A stretch of 64,000 bases of DNA from a bacterium (GTDB lineage: Bacteria > Myxococcota_A > Bradymonadia > UBA7976 > UBA1532): assembly GCA_030427205.1 (NCBI GenBank), contig JAUHXC010000005.1:1-64000 (forward strand), read 5' to 3'. Each line of letters opens with the position of its first letter. Positions within the stretch are counted from its first letter, which is position 1. Of this stretch, positions 45,524 through 54,251 are shown one piece after another. The notes under the pieces were generated by a model. The model was not told the origin of the DNA and did not search any database. It saw only the letters and a list, made by a program, of their open reading frames with translations. A program made the translations under genes and the position numbers.

Positions 45524-46246
45524 TTCGAGGGTCGGGCAGGCGGCGCAGCCGGCGCCGTCGAGGGCGTAGCAGGCGACGCAGTCGCAGAACGTGCGAAAGA
45601 GCGTGCAGGCGACCGGCGTGCTCGCCCCGGCCTCGTCGACATAGCCGTGCCCGAGGATCCCGCGGGCCTCGTAGACCGGCGACTGACCCAACGCGAACGC
45701 CATGAGCAGCAGGTAGGGCGAGTCCCCTTCGAGGCCGCCGTTGGCCAATACGTGCTGGTAGCTGCCGAGGGCGTCGGTCCGCTCGACGATCGTCTCTTCG
45801 ACCATTGTAGCGACGCGGTAGCGCCAGACGCGGAAGCTGCCGTCGGGCTGCGCGTCGACGCCCATCTCGATCGTCTCGTCGCCGAAGCCGAGCCGACCCA
45901 GCACCGGGTCGTAGACCAGATAGATCTCGTCCTGCTCGCCCTCCTGCTCGGCGATGAAGACCGTCGTCTGCCCGCCCAGGCTCTGGGGCTCGACCTGCTC
46001 CTCGATGCGCAGCGTCTGCGAGCCGAGCCCCTCGACGTGGATGGTGCCTTCGCCGGTCGCGACGGCGATGCCGTCGTCTTCGATCACGAACTGCGTGCCG
46101 TCCCAGCCTTCGAAGCCGCTCGTGGTGATGCCCCAGGTGCTCGCCAGGTAGTTCGTCGCCGGGTCCCCCGACGCCTCATCCTCCGCGCAGCCGAGGCCCA
46201 GCGGGGCGGCGAGAAGGGCCAGTAGGGCGATCGTGCTGTGTCTCAT
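45518..46246 (-). CDS. Lipoprotein, function unknown
   Basis: 242 residues with lipobox LGLGC. The mature part is predominantly beta (TNYLASTWGITTSGFEGWDGTQFVIEDDGIAVATGEGTIHV, TVFIAEQEGEQDEIYLVYDPVLGRLGF), with lipocalin-like alternation. A Cys-rich tail ends the protein (CTLFRTFCDCVACYALDGAGCAACP). The ATG at 46246 follows GGAGAAG. The gene is downstream of the CHAT protease but separated by hairpins, so it probably has its own promoter. No family recognised. Confidence 0.72.
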   Translation of the reverse strand: MRHSTIALLALLAAPLGLGCAEDEASGDPATNYLASTWGITTSGFEGWDGTQFVIEDDGIAVATGEGTIHVEGLGSQTLRIEEQVEPQSLGGQTTVFIAEQEGEQDEIYLVYDPVLGRLGFGDETIEMGVDAQPDGSFRVWRYRVATMVEETIVERTDALGSYQHVLANGGLEGDSPYLLLMAFALGQSPVYEARGILGHGYVDEAGASTPVACTLFRTFCDCVACYALDGAGCAACPTLEP

Positions 46247-46327
46247 CGGTCTTCTCCGGTACAGGTTTCCAGGTGTCGATACGGGCGGAGCTGCGGGCCC
46301 CGTCTCGGATTTTGAAGCGCGACGACT

Positions 46328-46365
46328 GTTGCCGGTGCAACAACCGGCGACGCGGGGCGATCGCC
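46328..46365 (-). terminator. Hairpin(s) after the CHAT protease gene
   Basis: GTTGCCGGT (46328-46336) and ACCGGCGAC (46343-46351) pair with one mismatch around a 6-nt loop. The self-complementary GGCGATCGCC follows at 46356-46365. They lie 64-101 bp beyond the end of the CHAT gene in the transcribed direction. No U tract was seen. Confidence 0.4.
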
Positions 46366-46428
46366 TCGCGGGCGGGCGATGCCCATCTGGCGGGCGCGCG
46401 GTCGAGCGCAGCGCGCGCCAGCCCGGCT

Positions 46429-49128
46429 TCAGCGGGCCAGCGGCACCCCGAAGACCCGCCAGCCGCGCCACGCGTCGTCGCCCGAGCGTCGCATGTCGGC
46501 GATGGTGGCCCGCATCGCCGCCGCCGGTCGCTCGGCGCCGCCCGCCCGGTGGAACGCCTCGACGAAGCGGGCGGCCTCGTCGACGCCCAGCACCCGATCG
46601 GCAGCCACGACATGCGCCGCGCCGGCGAGCAGGAAGCCTTCGGCGAGGCCCATCGACTCGGCGCGGCTCAGCGCTTCGGGCACGCCGGTCTCGCACCCGC
46701 TGAGCACGACGGTGCCGACCCGCGGGCGGGTCGCGAGCACGTCGGCCAGGGTCAGGACCTCGTCGCGGGCCATGCGCAGGTGCGCCTGCCACGGCTCGCC
46801 GCGGCCGATGACGCCGTGGCCGTCGAAGTGGAACCAGCGGGCGCCGTCGAGCCGATCGAGCACGGCCTGTCGGGTCGCGGCTTCGCCCACCAGCGGCGCG
46901 AGGCCGGCCCGGCGGGCGATGGCCACCGCCGCCGCGCGCGATCCGGGCAGCGTGCCGTCGGGGTCGGCGACGACCACCGGCGGGCCGTCGGGCAGCGCGC
47001 CGACCCCGCGGCGCAGCCAGCCGGCGAAAGGCAGCCAGGCCAACTCGACCCGCTCGCCCCATGTCGCGCCGTCGGGATCGCCGGGGTCGATCGGGCGCTC
47101 GGCGAGGGTGCGAGCCGCCGGCAGCCCGCCGTCGATGACGTAGATCCGCCGCTGGTTGCGCAGCGTAGCGCGCCATGGGCCGAGCGGCGCGTCGGGGTCG
47201 ATGGCGGGCCGGTGCTCGACGCGCCCGTCGACCACCAGGAAGCCGTGCCACCGCCCGCGCAACTCGAAGAGGCTGATCAAGGCGGTGTCGGCGGGCACCA
47301 GGGCCGTGGGCTCGCCGGGGTCGCCGGCGTCGAGCGGCGCGTGGCTGTCGAGCCAGGCATAGGCCTCGTCGAAGCGTCGCCGGGCGGCGCGGCGGGCGTC
47401 GTCGAGCCGTTCGAGGGCGGCGGCGCGCTCGGCGTCGAGGGCGAAGGTCAGCTCGGACTCGGCGACGTCGACGGCCCGGCGCGCCGCCCCCCACGCCGAG
47501 ACGCGGCGCTGCCACTCGGCCAGCGCCGCGGGGGCCAGGCCGTCGAGCCGGGCGTCGGCGGCGAGGGCGCGCAGGGTCGGAGCGCGGGCGGCGTCCATCG
47601 CCCGGAAGGCCTCGGCGACAGCGCCGCGGTCGAGCAGCGCCGTCACCAGATCGTCGACCAGCGCCCGGCGGTCGGCGAGGAAGGCGCTGTGGCTGCTCGA
47701 CAGCGACGTGCGCCCGGCGAGCCGACGGGTCATGGCGAGCGCCGACCGCCAGCGACCGACCGCCTCGTCCACCCGCCCGGCGGCCTTCAGCGCCCGCCCC
47801 TGCCCGTAGAGGGCCTGCCAGGCTTCGATCGAGTCACCGTCGTCGACCTCGCGCCGCGCCCGCGCCGCCGCCCGTTCGAACAGCGTCAGCGCGGCGGATG
47901 CGTGCCCTTCGGCCAGCGCCACCTCCCCTTCGAGCAGGTCGAGGAAGGCCGGCCACAGCCCGCCGCCCTCCGGGTCGAGCCGGCGGGCCTCGGCGAGCGC
48001 GGCGCGGGCCTCGGGCACCGCCCCGGCGAGCAGGGCGGCCAAGGCCAGGTTGGTCTGCAGGTTGGCCGCGGACGCCGGTGAGATGTCGGCGGGCAGGCGA
48101 GCGCTCTCGTCGGCCAGCCGCTGGCGGATCGCCGGGTAGTCCGGCTCGATCGCGCCGGCGCGCATCGCCTGGAGCCGGATCCAGGCCCGGTTGACCCGCG
48201 CGCGGAAGGCGTCGGCCGGGTCGGTGGCCGAGATCGGCATCGCCTCGTGGATGGCCAGCGCTTCGGCGTAGCGGCCGAGCATCTCGTAGAGGTTGGCCAG
48301 CGCCAGCCGGCCGACCCGCGCGTGCCGTGAGCGGCCGAGGCTGCGCATGCCGGCGATGGCCGCTTCGAGGCCCTGTTCGGCGGCCTGGAAGCGGCCGAGC
48401 TCCATGTCGACCAGCGCCAGTCGATAGGCCGACGAGGAGCGGGTCTCGTCGTCGTCGACGACGGCGTTGAGCGCGGCGATCCAGGCTTCGAAGCGGGCGG
48501 CGTGGTCGTGCATCCGACGGTGCCGGGCGTAGTGGCCCGCCGCGCCGAGGCAGGCCATCGCGTCGGTGGGGCGGCCGGCCTGCATCCAGGCGGCCGAGGC
48601 GTCGAGCATGCCGTCGATGGCGGCGGGCGTATCGCCGCGGCGCGAGGCTTCGATGGCCGACCGGGTGGCGGCCTCGGCCTCGGCGTGCGGTGATCCGACG
48701 GGGGGCTCGGGCCAGTCGAGCCAGACGCCGTCGAGGGTGGCCGCGCGGCCGTCGCCGGCGACGAGCGTCAGCTGCCCGGGTCCGGCGGCGGGCGGCCACA
48801 GCGGGATCAGGGTGACGCGCTCGGCCCCGTCGATGGCTTCGCCCGCGCTGCTCGCCAGCGGCACGATCCGGCCGTCGGCGGCCAGCCAGTGAGCGTCGAG
48901 GGGCGGCGCCGGGCCGCGGAAGCGCACGCGCAGGGCGTGATCGGCGTCGAAGGCGGGCAGCAGGCGGTCGCCGCTGAAGACCAGGGCGCGGCGGCCGACG
49001 AGCTCGGCGGCCAGCGGCGGGCGCGCGTCGGGCGCCGGCGGATCGGTCGGGCTGCAGGCCACCGCCCACGCGGCGGTGGTGAGCGCCGCGAGCGTGAGCG
49101 CACCGCACCGAACCCGCCGCTGCATCAT
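46429..49128 (-). CDS. Lipoprotein CHAT-domain protease with TPR-like helical repeats
   Basis: 899 residues. The lipoprotein signal (WAVAC) anchors it. An N-terminal beta region (about 30-150) is followed by TPR-like repeats (about 155-560; AMACLGAAGHYARHRRMHDHAARFEAWIAALNA, LALANLYEMLGRYAEALAIHEAM). The CHAT domain (about 600-899) has the caspase-type catalytic dyad: His771 in WFHFDGHG and Cys812 in VLSGCETGVPEALSRAESMGLAEGFLLAGA. CHAT proteases cleave target proteins, as in separase and craspase-type systems, but exported ones are unusual. ATG 49128 follows two minicistrons and has no Shine-Dalgarno, so it likely depends on translational coupling with the subtilase gene. Confidence 0.88.
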   Translation of the reverse strand: MMQRRVRCGALTLAALTTAAWAVACSPTDPPAPDARPPLAAELVGRRALVFSGDRLLPAFDADHALRVRFRGPAPPLDAHWLAADGRIVPLASSAGEAIDGAERVTLIPLWPPAAGPGQLTLVAGDGRAATLDGVWLDWPEPPVGSPHAEAEAATRSAIEASRRGDTPAAIDGMLDASAAWMQAGRPTDAMACLGAAGHYARHRRMHDHAARFEAWIAALNAVVDDDETRSSSAYRLALVDMELGRFQAAEQGLEAAIAGMRSLGRSRHARVGRLALANLYEMLGRYAEALAIHEAMPISATDPADAFRARVNRAWIRLQAMRAGAIEPDYPAIRQRLADESARLPADISPASAANLQTNLALAALLAGAVPEARAALAEARRLDPEGGGLWPAFLDLLEGEVALAEGHASAALTLFERAAARARREVDDGDSIEAWQALYGQGRALKAAGRVDEAVGRWRSALAMTRRLAGRTSLSSSHSAFLADRRALVDDLVTALLDRGAVAEAFRAMDAARAPTLRALAADARLDGLAPAALAEWQRRVSAWGAARRAVDVAESELTFALDAERAAALERLDDARRAARRRFDEAYAWLDSHAPLDAGDPGEPTALVPADTALISLFELRGRWHGFLVVDGRVEHRPAIDPDAPLGPWRATLRNQRRIYVIDGGLPAARTLAERPIDPGDPDGATWGERVELAWLPFAGWLRRGVGALPDGPPVVVADPDGTLPGSRAAAVAIARRAGLAPLVGEAATRQAVLDRLDGARWFHFDGHGVIGRGEPWQAHLRMARDEVLTLADVLATRPRVGTVVLSGCETGVPEALSRAESMGLAEGFLLAGAAHVVAADRVLGVDEAARFVEAFHRAGGAERPAAAMRATIADMRRSGDDAWRGWRVFGVPLAR

Positions 49129-49183
49129 GGGCTGGGTGACCGGATCATGGGCTCGATGACTGGATCATGGGCTCTGCGACAGC
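49124..49183 (-). repeat. 20-bp tandem triplication at the subtilase-CHAT junction
   Basis: ATCATGGGCT begins three consecutive 20-bp units at 49124, 49144 and 49164 (+ strand). On the coding (minus) strand each contains CCCATGATC. The first ATGA overlaps the subtilase stop (TGA at 49167-49165). It opens a 7-codon frame (MIQSSSP) that ends in the next ATGA. That opens a second 7-codon frame (MIRSPSP), which ends in the ATGA whose ATG is the CHAT start. Confidence 0.85.
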
Positions 49184-51207
49184 ACCTGGAGCTCGACCTC
49201 GCGGCGCACGGTCTTCGCCCCGGCCTTCTCCGGGTCGAGTTCGAACTCGAGGCTGATCTCGAGGGTCTTGTCGGCCTTGATCGGCGGCGGCAGACCGATG
49301 TCCTTCTCGTCGAGCTTCAGCGTGGTGACCGGCGCCGTCGGCAGGCCGCTGACCGGCAGGAACAGCGTGGCCTTCTCGGGGCCGCTGCGGAAGACGAGCC
49401 GCGGGTTCTTCACCGTCGCCGAGTCGCCGAGGTCGATGGTCGCCCGCAGGTCGCCCTTGACCGCCGAGGCGTCGAGCAGGAAGCGGCACGGCACCATGCA
49501 GCCGTTGTCGCCGGGCTGCGGCCCCGCCGATCCGGCGGCGTAGCGGTCCATCGGGATGCGCGCGCCGTTGCCCGGCTTGGGCCCGGCGCCACGGGTGCGG
49601 GGCACGAGGCGGCCGGGGCGGATCGGGCTCACCGGGCGGGGGCGGATCCGCCCCGGCTCGCGAACCAGCTTGCGTGGCGCCGGCAGCAGCTCGCCGCGCG
49701 GGCACGGGCCGAGGAAGCGCGCCCGGGTGCCGGGCAGCGCGTTGACCGGGCACGTCGACAGCCGCCCGTTGAGCCAGCCGAGCTTGTCGGCGCTGGGGCT
49801 GTTGGCCAAGGCGCCGCTGACCAGCGCGGTCGCGCCCGAGGTGCCGGTCAACAGCACGGGCACGACCTTGCTGAGGGACGCCGGGCGCTGGGTGGGCACC
49901 CGCAGGCCGGGCGCGTAGAGGTCGGGGCGGTTGTTGGGGCCCATGCCGACGCCCAGCTCGGGCACCGGCCGCCGGCCGTAGGCGCCCACCGCGATGAGAT
50001 GCGGCATCTGCCGGGTCCACGCGGCGGGGTAGAACATCGCCGCGGGCTTGGTCGGCGTGCCCAGCGGCGCACCGGGCGCGGCCCGCCGGTTGCCGGCGGC
50101 GGCGACGAAGGTGATGCCCCGCTCGCCGAGCGCGTTCATCCACGCCTGCACGACGCTGCCCGAGGGGGACTCGTTGTCCCGGCAGACCGCCGCGCGGCTG
50201 CGGGAGAAGTGATTGAGCACCCGCGGGCTGGGGCCGGCCACCGGCGCCTCGCGCTGCATCTGTCGGGGCCAGCCGAGGCTCAGGTTGACCACCAGCGGCG
50301 CGCCGGCGGCGTCGGCGGCGGCGCGGGCGATGGCGTGGGCGACCTGGCCGATGGGCGAGCCGAGCGCCGCCGGATCGAGGGCGGTGTAGTAGCGGATCTC
50401 GGCCCGCGGCGCGGCCCGGCGCACGAGCAGGCCGACCGCGTCGGCGTGCGCGTAGTCGAGGGAGGCCGCGCTGACCGGCCCGTCCCCCACCCCGGCCCGG
50501 GGCCGCACCACGGCGTCGCCTTCGTGGGTGTGCGGGCCGTCGATGATCGCGACCACGCCCGCCTGCCGACCGGCGGCGGGCGGCGCGGCGTGGTTGACGA
50601 CATCGGTGGCCCAGTCGCCGAGCACCGAGGCGTCGCAGGCGCGGCTGACGTGGAAGTCCCGCCGGGCGCGCTCGCCGTAGGTCTCGTCGAGCATCCAGCG
50701 CAGCGTGCCGATGGCGTCGCAGATGGCGTTGTCGCCCAGCGAGAGGGTGCGCCCGCCGCCATCGACGAAGCTCAGCTCCATGTGGCGGCCGGACAGCTCC
50801 GGCACCCGGGCCCGGTTGGCGGTCTCTTGATCGACGATGCGGCGCACGACGGGGCGACACTGCCCGGCCTCGAGCCCGAACCAGGCGCAGATGTTCGGCG
50901 CCTCCCGCATCCGGTCGGTCATCTGGCGGCTCCACCGCTCGAGATCGACCGCCTGGCGCGCCTCGCCGACGTAGTCGATGACCAGCCGATCGGTGCGGCA
51001 GGGCCGGGCGCGCCCGTCGCCGGCGGCCCGATCGTCGAACCGTCTCGCGTCACGGGGTTGTTCCTCGACTTCGAAGCCGACGGGCACCTCGGCCTGGCCG
51101 GGCTGGGCCAGGGCTGTTTCGGCGCCGAGCAGGCCGACGGCGATCAGCAGCAGTCGGGCCGGCAGATGTGGGGCCAGCAGAGGTCGTGGGGGCGTCGTCG
51201 CGCGCAT
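49165..51207 (-). CDS. Secreted subtilase (S8-family serine protease)
   Basis: 680 residues with a signal peptide (LLLIAVGLLGAETALA). The catalytic triad is readable: Asp223 (VVAIIDG), His254 (SLDYAHADAVGLLV, with Ala replacing the usual Gly after His) and Ser457 (LLTGTSGATALVSG). The oxyanion Asn is 372 (FVAAAGN). VVNLSLGW precedes it. Residues 70-215 form an N-terminal region that could be a propeptide. The C-terminal ~150 residues have NGCMVPCRFLLDASAVKGDL and a beta domain. ATG 51207, with AAGGAG 8 nt upstream, is preferred to the GTG at 51213. It lies after the anti-sigma gene and before CHAT, so it may process either product. Confidence 0.87.
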   Translation of the reverse strand: MRATTPPRPLLAPHLPARLLLIAVGLLGAETALAQPGQAEVPVGFEVEEQPRDARRFDDRAAGDGRARPCRTDRLVIDYVGEARQAVDLERWSRQMTDRMREAPNICAWFGLEAGQCRPVVRRIVDQETANRARVPELSGRHMELSFVDGGGRTLSLGDNAICDAIGTLRWMLDETYGERARRDFHVSRACDASVLGDWATDVVNHAAPPAAGRQAGVVAIIDGPHTHEGDAVVRPRAGVGDGPVSAASLDYAHADAVGLLVRRAAPRAEIRYYTALDPAALGSPIGQVAHAIARAAADAAGAPLVVNLSLGWPRQMQREAPVAGPSPRVLNHFSRSRAAVCRDNESPSGSVVQAWMNALGERGITFVAAAGNRRAAPGAPLGTPTKPAAMFYPAAWTRQMPHLIAVGAYGRRPVPELGVGMGPNNRPDLYAPGLRVPTQRPASLSKVVPVLLTGTSGATALVSGALANSPSADKLGWLNGRLSTCPVNALPGTRARFLGPCPRGELLPAPRKLVREPGRIRPRPVSPIRPGRLVPRTRGAGPKPGNGARIPMDRYAAGSAGPQPGDNGCMVPCRFLLDASAVKGDLRATIDLGDSATVKNPRLVFRSGPEKATLFLPVSGLPTAPVTTLKLDEKDIGLPPPIKADKTLEISLEFELDPEKAGAKTVRREVELQVLSQSP

Positions 51208-51285
51208 GTTCACGCTCCTTGCCGCGGGGCGGCATCAGTGTAGTCGGATGAACGGGGACATCGGTAGCTTCGGCCGCGGCGGCGT

Positions 51286-52125
51286 TCACCGGTCGCCGTA
51301 CTCGATGTCGACCCGATGCCAGCGCACGCCGCCGATCGCGGCGCCGTCGGCCGGCGGCTCGATCCCGACGGCGTCGTCGAGGGCCGCGTCGACGGCGGCG
51401 ATGCCGACGTAGAGCGCGCGGGGGCCGTAGCGCTCGCCGAACAGCGCGTCTGCGCGGCTCTCGAGCACGACCGCGCCGCCGCCGCGCATCGTGATCGCGT
51501 CGGCCGGCAGGGGCGCCAGCGGTGCACCCGGCGGCGCGCTCTCGTAGGCCCGGACCGGCAGCGCGACGTCGAGCCGCGCGGCGGGCTTGATGATCCAACG
51601 CAGGCGGCTGGTGGGCACGAAGCGGGTACCCGACGTCGGGGCGGACTTGTCGAGCGCGACCGCGCCGGCGATCGGCGTGGCGTCGAAGCCGGCGGGCGGC
51701 AGCGGGTGGGCCGGGCGCAGGACGGTCAGCATCACGGCGGCCGCCAGGGCGACGATGGCGCCAACGGCGGCCGGCCGAATCCACCGTCGGCGCCGCGGCG
51801 CGGCGCTGTCGACCATACGGGCGACCAGCGCGGGCGCCAGGGGTTCGCTCAGGTGGGGCACCAGCGCGCGGCAGCCGGCGCACTCGGCCAGATGGGCCGC
51901 CACGGCATCGGCATGCGCGTCGTCGGCCCCCGGATCATCGTGCGGCCGCTGGAGCCACTGACCGATCAGGCCCACGTCGAACGGCGGATCGAGGATGCAG
52001 CCATCGTCGACCGGCTCGGCGGGGGCCACGGCGCGCAGGCGGCGCTCGAAGTCGTCGAGCTCGGCGTCGGTCGGTGAAGGGTTCAGGGCAGCCTCGCGGG
52101 ATCGGGGTGGCGCGTGGTCGAACAC
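51286..52125 (-). CDS. Membrane anti-sigma factor with zinc-finger motif
   Basis: 279 residues. The N-terminal cytoplasmic part contains HLAECAGC (H-x3-C-x2-C) at about 78-85, the zf-HC2 motif of zinc-binding anti-sigma domains. One membrane helix (AAVGAIVALAAAVMLTVL, about 119-136) follows. The rest (about 140-279) is extracytoplasmic, with a FecR-like beta character (LRWIIKPAARLDVALPVRAYES). The protein would hold the sigma factor at the membrane until cut or disturbed. The GTG at 52125 comes 6 nt after the sigma stop. The subtilase encoded next could be the protease acting on its outer domain (inference). Confidence 0.82.
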   Translation of the reverse strand: MFDHAPPRSREAALNPSPTDAELDDFERRLRAVAPAEPVDDGCILDPPFDVGLIGQWLQRPHDDPGADDAHADAVAAHLAECAGCRALVPHLSEPLAPALVARMVDSAAPRRRRWIRPAAVGAIVALAAAVMLTVLRPAHPLPPAGFDATPIAGAVALDKSAPTSGTRFVPTSRLRWIIKPAARLDVALPVRAYESAPPGAPLAPLPADAITMRGGGAVVLESRADALFGERYGPRALYVGIAAVDAALDDAVGIEPPADGAAIGGVRWHRVDIEYGDR

Positions 52126-52131
52126 CAGAAG

Positions 52132-52773
52132 CTATGGCGCCGACGCTGCAGGTCTTGCGCTCTTTCTTCGAAATTCGAGGGCCGCCTTCTTGATCTTGTG
52201 CCGCCAGCCGTACACCGCGTTGGCCGTCAGGCCGATCTGCTCGGCGATGCGATCGGGCGGCAGGCCGTCGACGAAGAGCAGCTTGAGCACCAGCCGACCG
52301 CGGGGCGGCAGCGTCTCGTCCAGGTGGCGCCAGACCGCGGCGAGCTGGTCCCGCTCGGCGGTGGCTTCGTCGGGGCGGCTGCCGCCCGCGGCGTGCGGCG
52401 CCGCTTCGAGGCCGGCGAAACCGCCGACGGGGCGTCGCTTCTGAGCCGAGTCCTTCTGCACCAGATCGCCGATGACCTGCCCGGCGATCATGTTGACGAA
52501 GCCGCCGAGGGTCTTGCCCCGCTCGGGGTCGTACATCCGCAGCTTGTGACCGTCGTCGGCCAGCAGGCGGCACCAGATCTCGTGCATGAGGTCTTCGGGG
52601 TCGTGCCCCGCCAGGCGCCGTCCGCGGCTGCTGCGCAAGACCCGCGCCCGGATGTAGGGCCCCACCCGCTCGGTCAGCGCGAGCGCGGCGGCCCGGTCAC
52701 AACCGAGGGCTTCGTCGATCAGCGCGAGGTCGTCGAGGCCGCGGGCCCGCGCGAGGCGGCCGGCGGGCACCAT
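52132..52773 (-). CDS. ECF-like sigma factor
   Basis: 213 residues from ATG 52773. Region 2 contains YIRARVLRSSRGRRLAGHDPEDLMHEIWCRLLADDG and GGFVNMIAGQVIGDLVQK, the core-binding and -10 recognition helices. A linker of about 35 residues follows. Region 4 is LPPRGRLVLKLLFVDGLPPDRIAEQIGLTANAVYGWRHKIKKAALEFRRK, a -35-binding HTH. An in-frame upstream extension (MPPACLALLALS, from 52815) is hydrophobic and unlike a sigma factor, and neither start has a Shine-Dalgarno. It heads the operon with the anti-sigma, subtilase and CHAT genes and probably controls it. Confidence 0.85.
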   Translation of the reverse strand: MVPAGRLARARGLDDLALIDEALGCDRAAALALTERVGPYIRARVLRSSRGRRLAGHDPEDLMHEIWCRLLADDGHKLRMYDPERGKTLGGFVNMIAGQVIGDLVQKDSAQKRRPVGGFAGLEAAPHAAGGSRPDEATAERDQLAAVWRHLDETLPPRGRLVLKLLFVDGLPPDRIAEQIGLTANAVYGWRHKIKKAALEFRRKSARPAASAP

Positions 52774-52822
52774 GACCGCGGACAAGGCGAGGAGAGCGAG
52801 GCAGGCCGGTGGCATGACCGAC

Positions 52823-52851
52823 AGAAGAATCGGCGCGGCATCGCCTGTCAA
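52823..52851 (-). promoter_or_regulatory. Possible promoter of the sigma/anti-sigma/subtilase/CHAT operon
   Basis: A perfect TTGACA (52851-52846) is followed 17 bp later by TCTTCT (52828-52823), a poor -10. Transcription would start near 52816, next to the ATG at 52815, so either leaderless initiation there or a ~43-nt leader to 52773 results. Confidence 0.35.
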
Positions 52852-52916
52852 GCGGGGGACATCCGTCGGGGTCAGCCCCGAGGGGCGGGCCCAGGGCCGG
52901 GCGCGACCGCCCGCCC

Positions 52917-54251
52917 CTACTCTTCGGCGAACCGATCGTCCTTGCCGCGAAAGATCAAACGCACCGGCGTGCCCGGCAGGTCGAAGGTCTCGCGGAACTG
53001 GTTGACGAGGTAGCGCTGATAGCTGAAATGCACCGCCTCGGGGTCATTGCACGAGAGCATGATCGTCGGCGGGGCGTGGCGCACCTGGGTGGCGTAGTAG
53101 AAGCGCAGCCGCCGGTTGCGCACCACCGGCGGCTGGTGCCGGGCGAGCACCTCTTCGAGCCAGCGGTTGAGCTTGCCGGTGCTGATGCGGGTCAGATGCG
53201 CCTGACGCACGCGGTCGATCTGCTCGATGAGCCGGTGCACCCGCTGCCCGGTCAGGCCCGACATGAAGACGACCGGCGCGTAGCTCGCGAACGGCACCTT
53301 GCGCTTGATCTCGTCGGCGTAGTGCTTCGCGGTCTTGGTGTCTTTCTCGATGGCGTCCCACTTGTTGACCGCGAAGACCAGCGCGCGGCCCTTGTCGGCG
53401 GCGATGCCGGCCACCTTGGCGTCTTGATCGGTGATGCCGTCCACCGCGTCGAAGAGCACCACCGCGACGTGGCAGCGATCCATCGCGCGCAGCGTGCGCA
53501 CCGCGCTGTAGCCCTCGCTGCTGCCGCGCTCGATCTTCTTCTTGCGGCGCAGCCCGGCGGTGTCGATGAGCACGTAGGGCCGCCCGTTGATCTCGAGCGG
53601 GATGTCGATCGCGTCGCGGGTGGTGCCGGGCACCTCGGAGACGATCATGCGGTTGGCGCCGATCAGCCGGTTGGCGAGGGTCGACTTGCCCGCGTTGGGC
53701 CGCCCGAGCAGCGCGAAGCGGGTGATCGACTCGTCGTCGTCGGCGTCTTCGGGGTTGGGCGGCAGCAGCGCGGCGACCGCGTCGAGCAGCCGCCCGACGC
53801 CGCGCCCGTGCTCGGCGCTGATCGGGTGCAAATCGTCGACGCCGAGCGCGTAGAACTCGGCGGCGAGCTGCTCCTGCGAGCGGCCGTCGATCTTGTTGAC
53901 CGCGTAGACCACCCGCCGCCCGGCGCGCCGCAGCAGCTGGGCGACCTCGTGGTCGGCGTCGAGCAGGCCGTCGCGGCCGTCGAGCACGAAGACGACCACC
54001 TCGGCCTCGTCGATGGCCATCAGCGCCTGCTTGCGCATGTTGGTGAGCATGTCGTCGTCGCTCGCCGGCTCGAAGCCGCCGGTATCGACCACGATGAAGT
54101 GCCGCCCCTGCCAGCGCGCGTCGCCGAAGTTGCGATCGCGGGTGACGCCGGGGGTATCGAGCACGATGGCCCGTTTCTCCCCGATCAGCCGGTTGAAGAG
54201 GGTCGATTTGCCCACGTTGGGCCGCCCGACCACTGCCACGATGGGTTTCAC
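52917..54251 (-). CDS. der: Ribosome-assembly GTPase Der (EngA)
   Basis: 444 residues with two tandem GTPase domains and a KH-like C-terminus, as usual. Domain 1 has GRPNVGKST, DTGGF and NKID. Domain 2 has GRPNAGKST, DTAGL and NKWD (about 180-350). The C-terminal RLRFYYATQVRHAPPTIMLSCNDP binds 50S. Der is essential for late 50S maturation. The GTG start at 54251 overlaps the TGA of era (GTGA), which fixes it and couples the two GTPases. Confidence 0.95.
   Translation of the reverse strand: MKPIVAVVGRPNVGKSTLFNRLIGEKRAIVLDTPGVTRDRNFGDARWQGRHFIVVDTGGFEPASDDDMLTNMRKQALMAIDEAEVVVFVLDGRDGLLDADHEVAQLLRRAGRRVVYAVNKIDGRSQEQLAAEFYALGVDDLHPISAEHGRGVGRLLDAVAALLPPNPEDADDDESITRFALLGRPNAGKSTLANRLIGANRMIVSEVPGTTRDAIDIPLEINGRPYVLIDTAGLRRKKKIERGSSEGYSAVRTLRAMDRCHVAVVLFDAVDGITDQDAKVAGIAADKGRALVFAVNKWDAIEKDTKTAKHYADEIKRKVPFASYAPVVFMSGLTGQRVHRLIEQIDRVRQAHLTRISTGKLNRWLEEVLARHQPPVVRNRRLRFYYATQVRHAPPTIMLSCNDPEAVHFSYQRYLVNQFRETFDLPGTPVRLIFRGKDDRFAEE

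Noticed and set aside
52774..52851. N-terminal extension of the sigma factor (TTG 52851 or ATG 52815)
   Set aside because: The extra residues are hydrophobic and unlike sigma region 1/2, and the TTG lies inside a perfect TTGACA box. The start remains uncertain.
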